A stretch of 64,000 nt of DNA from Microbacterium sp. LCT-H2 (GTDB lineage: Bacteria > Actinomycetota > Actinomycetes > Actinomycetales > Microbacteriaceae). Position 1 is the first letter of the stretch. Every line of letters begins with the position of its first letter. The DNA is taken from the NCBI RefSeq assembly GCF_001866135.1, contig NZ_MODW01000003.1, forward strand, positions 124,001 to 188,000, in the 5' to 3' direction. Shown here one piece after another: positions 62,513 through 64,000 of the stretch. The notes beneath the pieces were generated by a model, which saw nothing but the letters and a program-made list of their open reading frames with translations, searched no databases and was not told where the DNA came from. The translations under genes were made by a program, and so were the position numbers.

Positions 62513-62526
62513 GGATTCTCTCTCTT

Positions 62527-64000
62527 TCAGACGGACGTGGGACGACGGCGGCGGCTGGGCGGAGCGTCCATACCCAGCGTCTCACCGCGGAAGAAGGCGG
62601 GGCGGCGGATGGCGTTCCAGATCATCACGGCGATGCCGACGACGATGATGAGGATGCCGAGGATGAAGACGATCCCGATGCCGCCGATCTCCGACCCGGA
62701 GCCGTAGGCCGGGTCCATGGAGTCGATCAGCGTGGTGAAGAACAGGATCGCCAGGATGATGCCGCCCACCAGCGGGAACAGGAAGGTGAAGAAGACGTTC
62801 CGCGCCGAGTCGAACCACTGCTTGCGGAAGTACCAGACGCAGGCGAACGCGGTGATCCCGTAGTAGAAGCAGATCATCATGCCGAGCGTGAGGATCGTGT
62901 CCCACAGCGTGTCCTCGCTGACCACGCGCATCACGGCGTAGAACGCGGAGGCCACGATGGCCGACACGATCGTGGCGTAGCCGGGGGTGAAGAACCGCGG
63001 GCTCACCTTCGCGAACGACTTCGGGAGCGCACCGTAGTGGCCCATCGCGAGCAGGGTACGGGCCGGACCGACGAACGTCGACTGCAGCGACGACGCCGAG
63101 CTCGTCAGCACCGCGAGCGACACGAGGAACGCGAGCGGACCGAGGATCGGTCCGGAGAGGTGGAAGAACACGTTCTCCTGGATGTCGCCGTTGCCGAGGC
63201 CGAGCTCCCCCGTGCCGACGCCCGCGAACATGATCATCGCGACGGCGAGGAGGAGGTACAGCGAGACGATCGTGAGCACGGTGACGGTGGCCGCGCGCCC
63301 CGGGGTCTTCTCCGGGTCCTTCGTCTCCTCGTTCATGGTGAGGGTGACGTCCCAGCCCCAGAAGATGAAGATCGACAGCGACAGACCGGCGGCGACGGCG
63401 CTGAACGACGAGATCGCGAACGGGTTGAACCAGTTGAGGTCGAACGGCTGGTAGTCGAAGCCGTTGCCGCCCACGGCCTGCACGATCGCGGCGACCGCGA
63501 AGAACACGAGCACGAGGATCTGGAATCCGACCAGCCAGTACTGCAGCTTCTGCGTGGTCTGCATGTCGCGGTACGACACCCACGTCGCGCCGAGCATGAA
63601 GAGCAGGCAGACGCCGATGTTGATCCAGGTCACGCCGGCGAGATCGGCGATCTCCGGATTGCCCGTGATCTGCGACAGCAGCAGGAACAGGAAGTCGACC
63701 GCGACGCCGGCCAGGTTGGAGAGCACGAGGATCGTGGCGACCACGAGGCCCCAGCCGGCCATCCAGCCCACCCACGGTCCGAACGCCCTGGCGGCCCAGG
63801 TGAAGGACGTACCGGAGTCGGGCATGCGGTTGTTGAGCTCGCGGTAGCCGAAGGCCACGAGGAGCATCGGGATGAAGCCGACGAGGATGATCGCCGGGAT
63901 CTGCGCGCCGACCTCGGACGCGGTGGGGCCGACGGCGGCCGTGAAGGTGTAGGCGGGGGCGATGCACGAGATGCCGATCACGACGGCGCCGATCAGACCG
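62527..64000 (-). CDS. APC-family amino-acid/amine permease (5' end outside window)
   Basis: The frame is open to the right edge (490 residues visible, beginning GLIGAVVIGISCIAPAYTF), so the start lies beyond the window. About twelve transmembrane helices are visible. The loop GYRELNNRMPDSGTSFTWAARAFGP and IFWGWDVTLTMNEETKDPEKTPGRA are signatures of the amino acid/choline/GABA transporter groups of the APC superfamily. The two succinate-semialdehyde dehydrogenase genes downstream suggest GABA, putrescine or a related amine as substrate. The 14-bp spacing to gabD implies co-transcription. Confidence 0.88.
   Translation of the reverse strand, partial: GLIGAVVIGISCIAPAYTFTAAVGPTASEVGAQIPAIILVGFIPMLLVAFGYRELNNRMPDSGTSFTWAARAFGPWVGWMAGWGLVVATILVLSNLAGVAVDFLFLLLSQITGNPEIADLAGVTWINIGVCLLFMLGATWVSYRDMQTTQKLQYWLVGFQILVLVFFAVAAIVQAVGGNGFDYQPFDLNWFNPFAISSFSAVAAGLSLSIFIFWGWDVTLTMNEETKDPEKTPGRAATVTVLTIVSLYLLLAVAMIMFAGVGTGELGLGNGDIQENVFFHLSGPILGPLAFLVSLAVLTSSASSLQSTFVGPARTLLAMGHYGALPKSFAKVSPRFFTPGYATIVSAIVASAFYAVMRVVSEDTLWDTILTLGMMICFYYGITAFACVWYFRKQWFDSARNVFFTFLFPLVGGIILAILFFTTLIDSMDPAYGSGSEIGGIGIVFILGILIIVVGIAVMIWNAIRRPAFFRGETLGMDAPPSRRRRPTSV

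Overview
The window is chromosomal DNA from a high-GC actinobacterium of the family Microbacteriaceae, most likely a Microbacterium. The support is strong GC bias at third codon positions, frequent GTG starts, a small SRP RNA, secE-nusG-rplKA and rplJL blocks of actinobacterial type, and a daptide gene cluster that closely resembles the one described from Microbacterium paraoxydans. The genus is inferred, not proven. Nearly all of the sequence is ordinary housekeeping and metabolic genes, mostly on the minus strand.

Layout. 1-10 kb: a cut-off FMN L-lactate dehydrogenase gene with its FadR/LldR-type regulator and two palindromic operators, then thymidine kinase, malate:quinone oxidoreductase, aspartate-semialdehyde dehydrogenase, aspartokinase (with a likely internal beta-subunit start), a DMT exporter, recR and dnaX. 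10-18 kb: a GH65 disaccharide phosphorylase paired with a beta-phosphoglucomutase, ackA-pta, a lysozyme-like cell-wall protein, a rhomboid protease and the SRP RNA. 18-23.8 kb: a MoxR / DUF58 / transglutaminase operon and TrhO.

23.8-32.6 kb is the most interesting part: a minus-strand operon for a daptide-type RiPP. In transcription order it has a recognition protein (MpaB-like), a class III aminotransferase (MpaD-like), an alcohol-dehydrogenase-fold protein (MpaC-like), three tiny precursor genes whose products all end in Thr, a SAM methyltransferase (MpaM-like), an M50 membrane protease with an N-terminal PqqD-like domain (MpaP-like), and an ABC exporter of one ATPase and two permeases. One precursor gene starts with TTG, is only 39 codons long and is easily missed. 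Known daptide chemistry explains the set: the C-terminal Thr is oxidatively decarboxylated, transaminated and dimethylated to leave a cationic C-terminal amine, the leader is removed, and the peptide is exported. Daptides have been described, so the class is not new; the details here (RRE-like domain on the protease, loss of metal ligands in the dehydrogenase, hairpin behind the precursor genes, palindrome on the promoter) deserve attention.

32.6-42 kb: tRNA-Ser, an acetyltransferase, a PAP2 phosphatase, the transsulfuration pair CBS plus cystathionine gamma-synthase/lyase, and a sugar ABC importer divergent from a LacI regulator, with an operator identical to the CebR box. 42-52.5 kb: rplJL with leader, an AbiEi/DUF559-like protein, a YqaJ exonuclease, lysG/lysE, an amino-acid ABC importer, rplKA, nusG, secE and tRNA-Trp. 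52.6-64 kb: an Hsp90-like ATPase next to a large TPR protein, a quinone-dependent pyruvate oxidase, a PPOX-fold protein, two adjacent succinate-semialdehyde dehydrogenases and a cut-off APC permease.

Across the window an ~80-bp double-hairpin repeat occurs six times between genes, usually ending a few bases from a stop codon.
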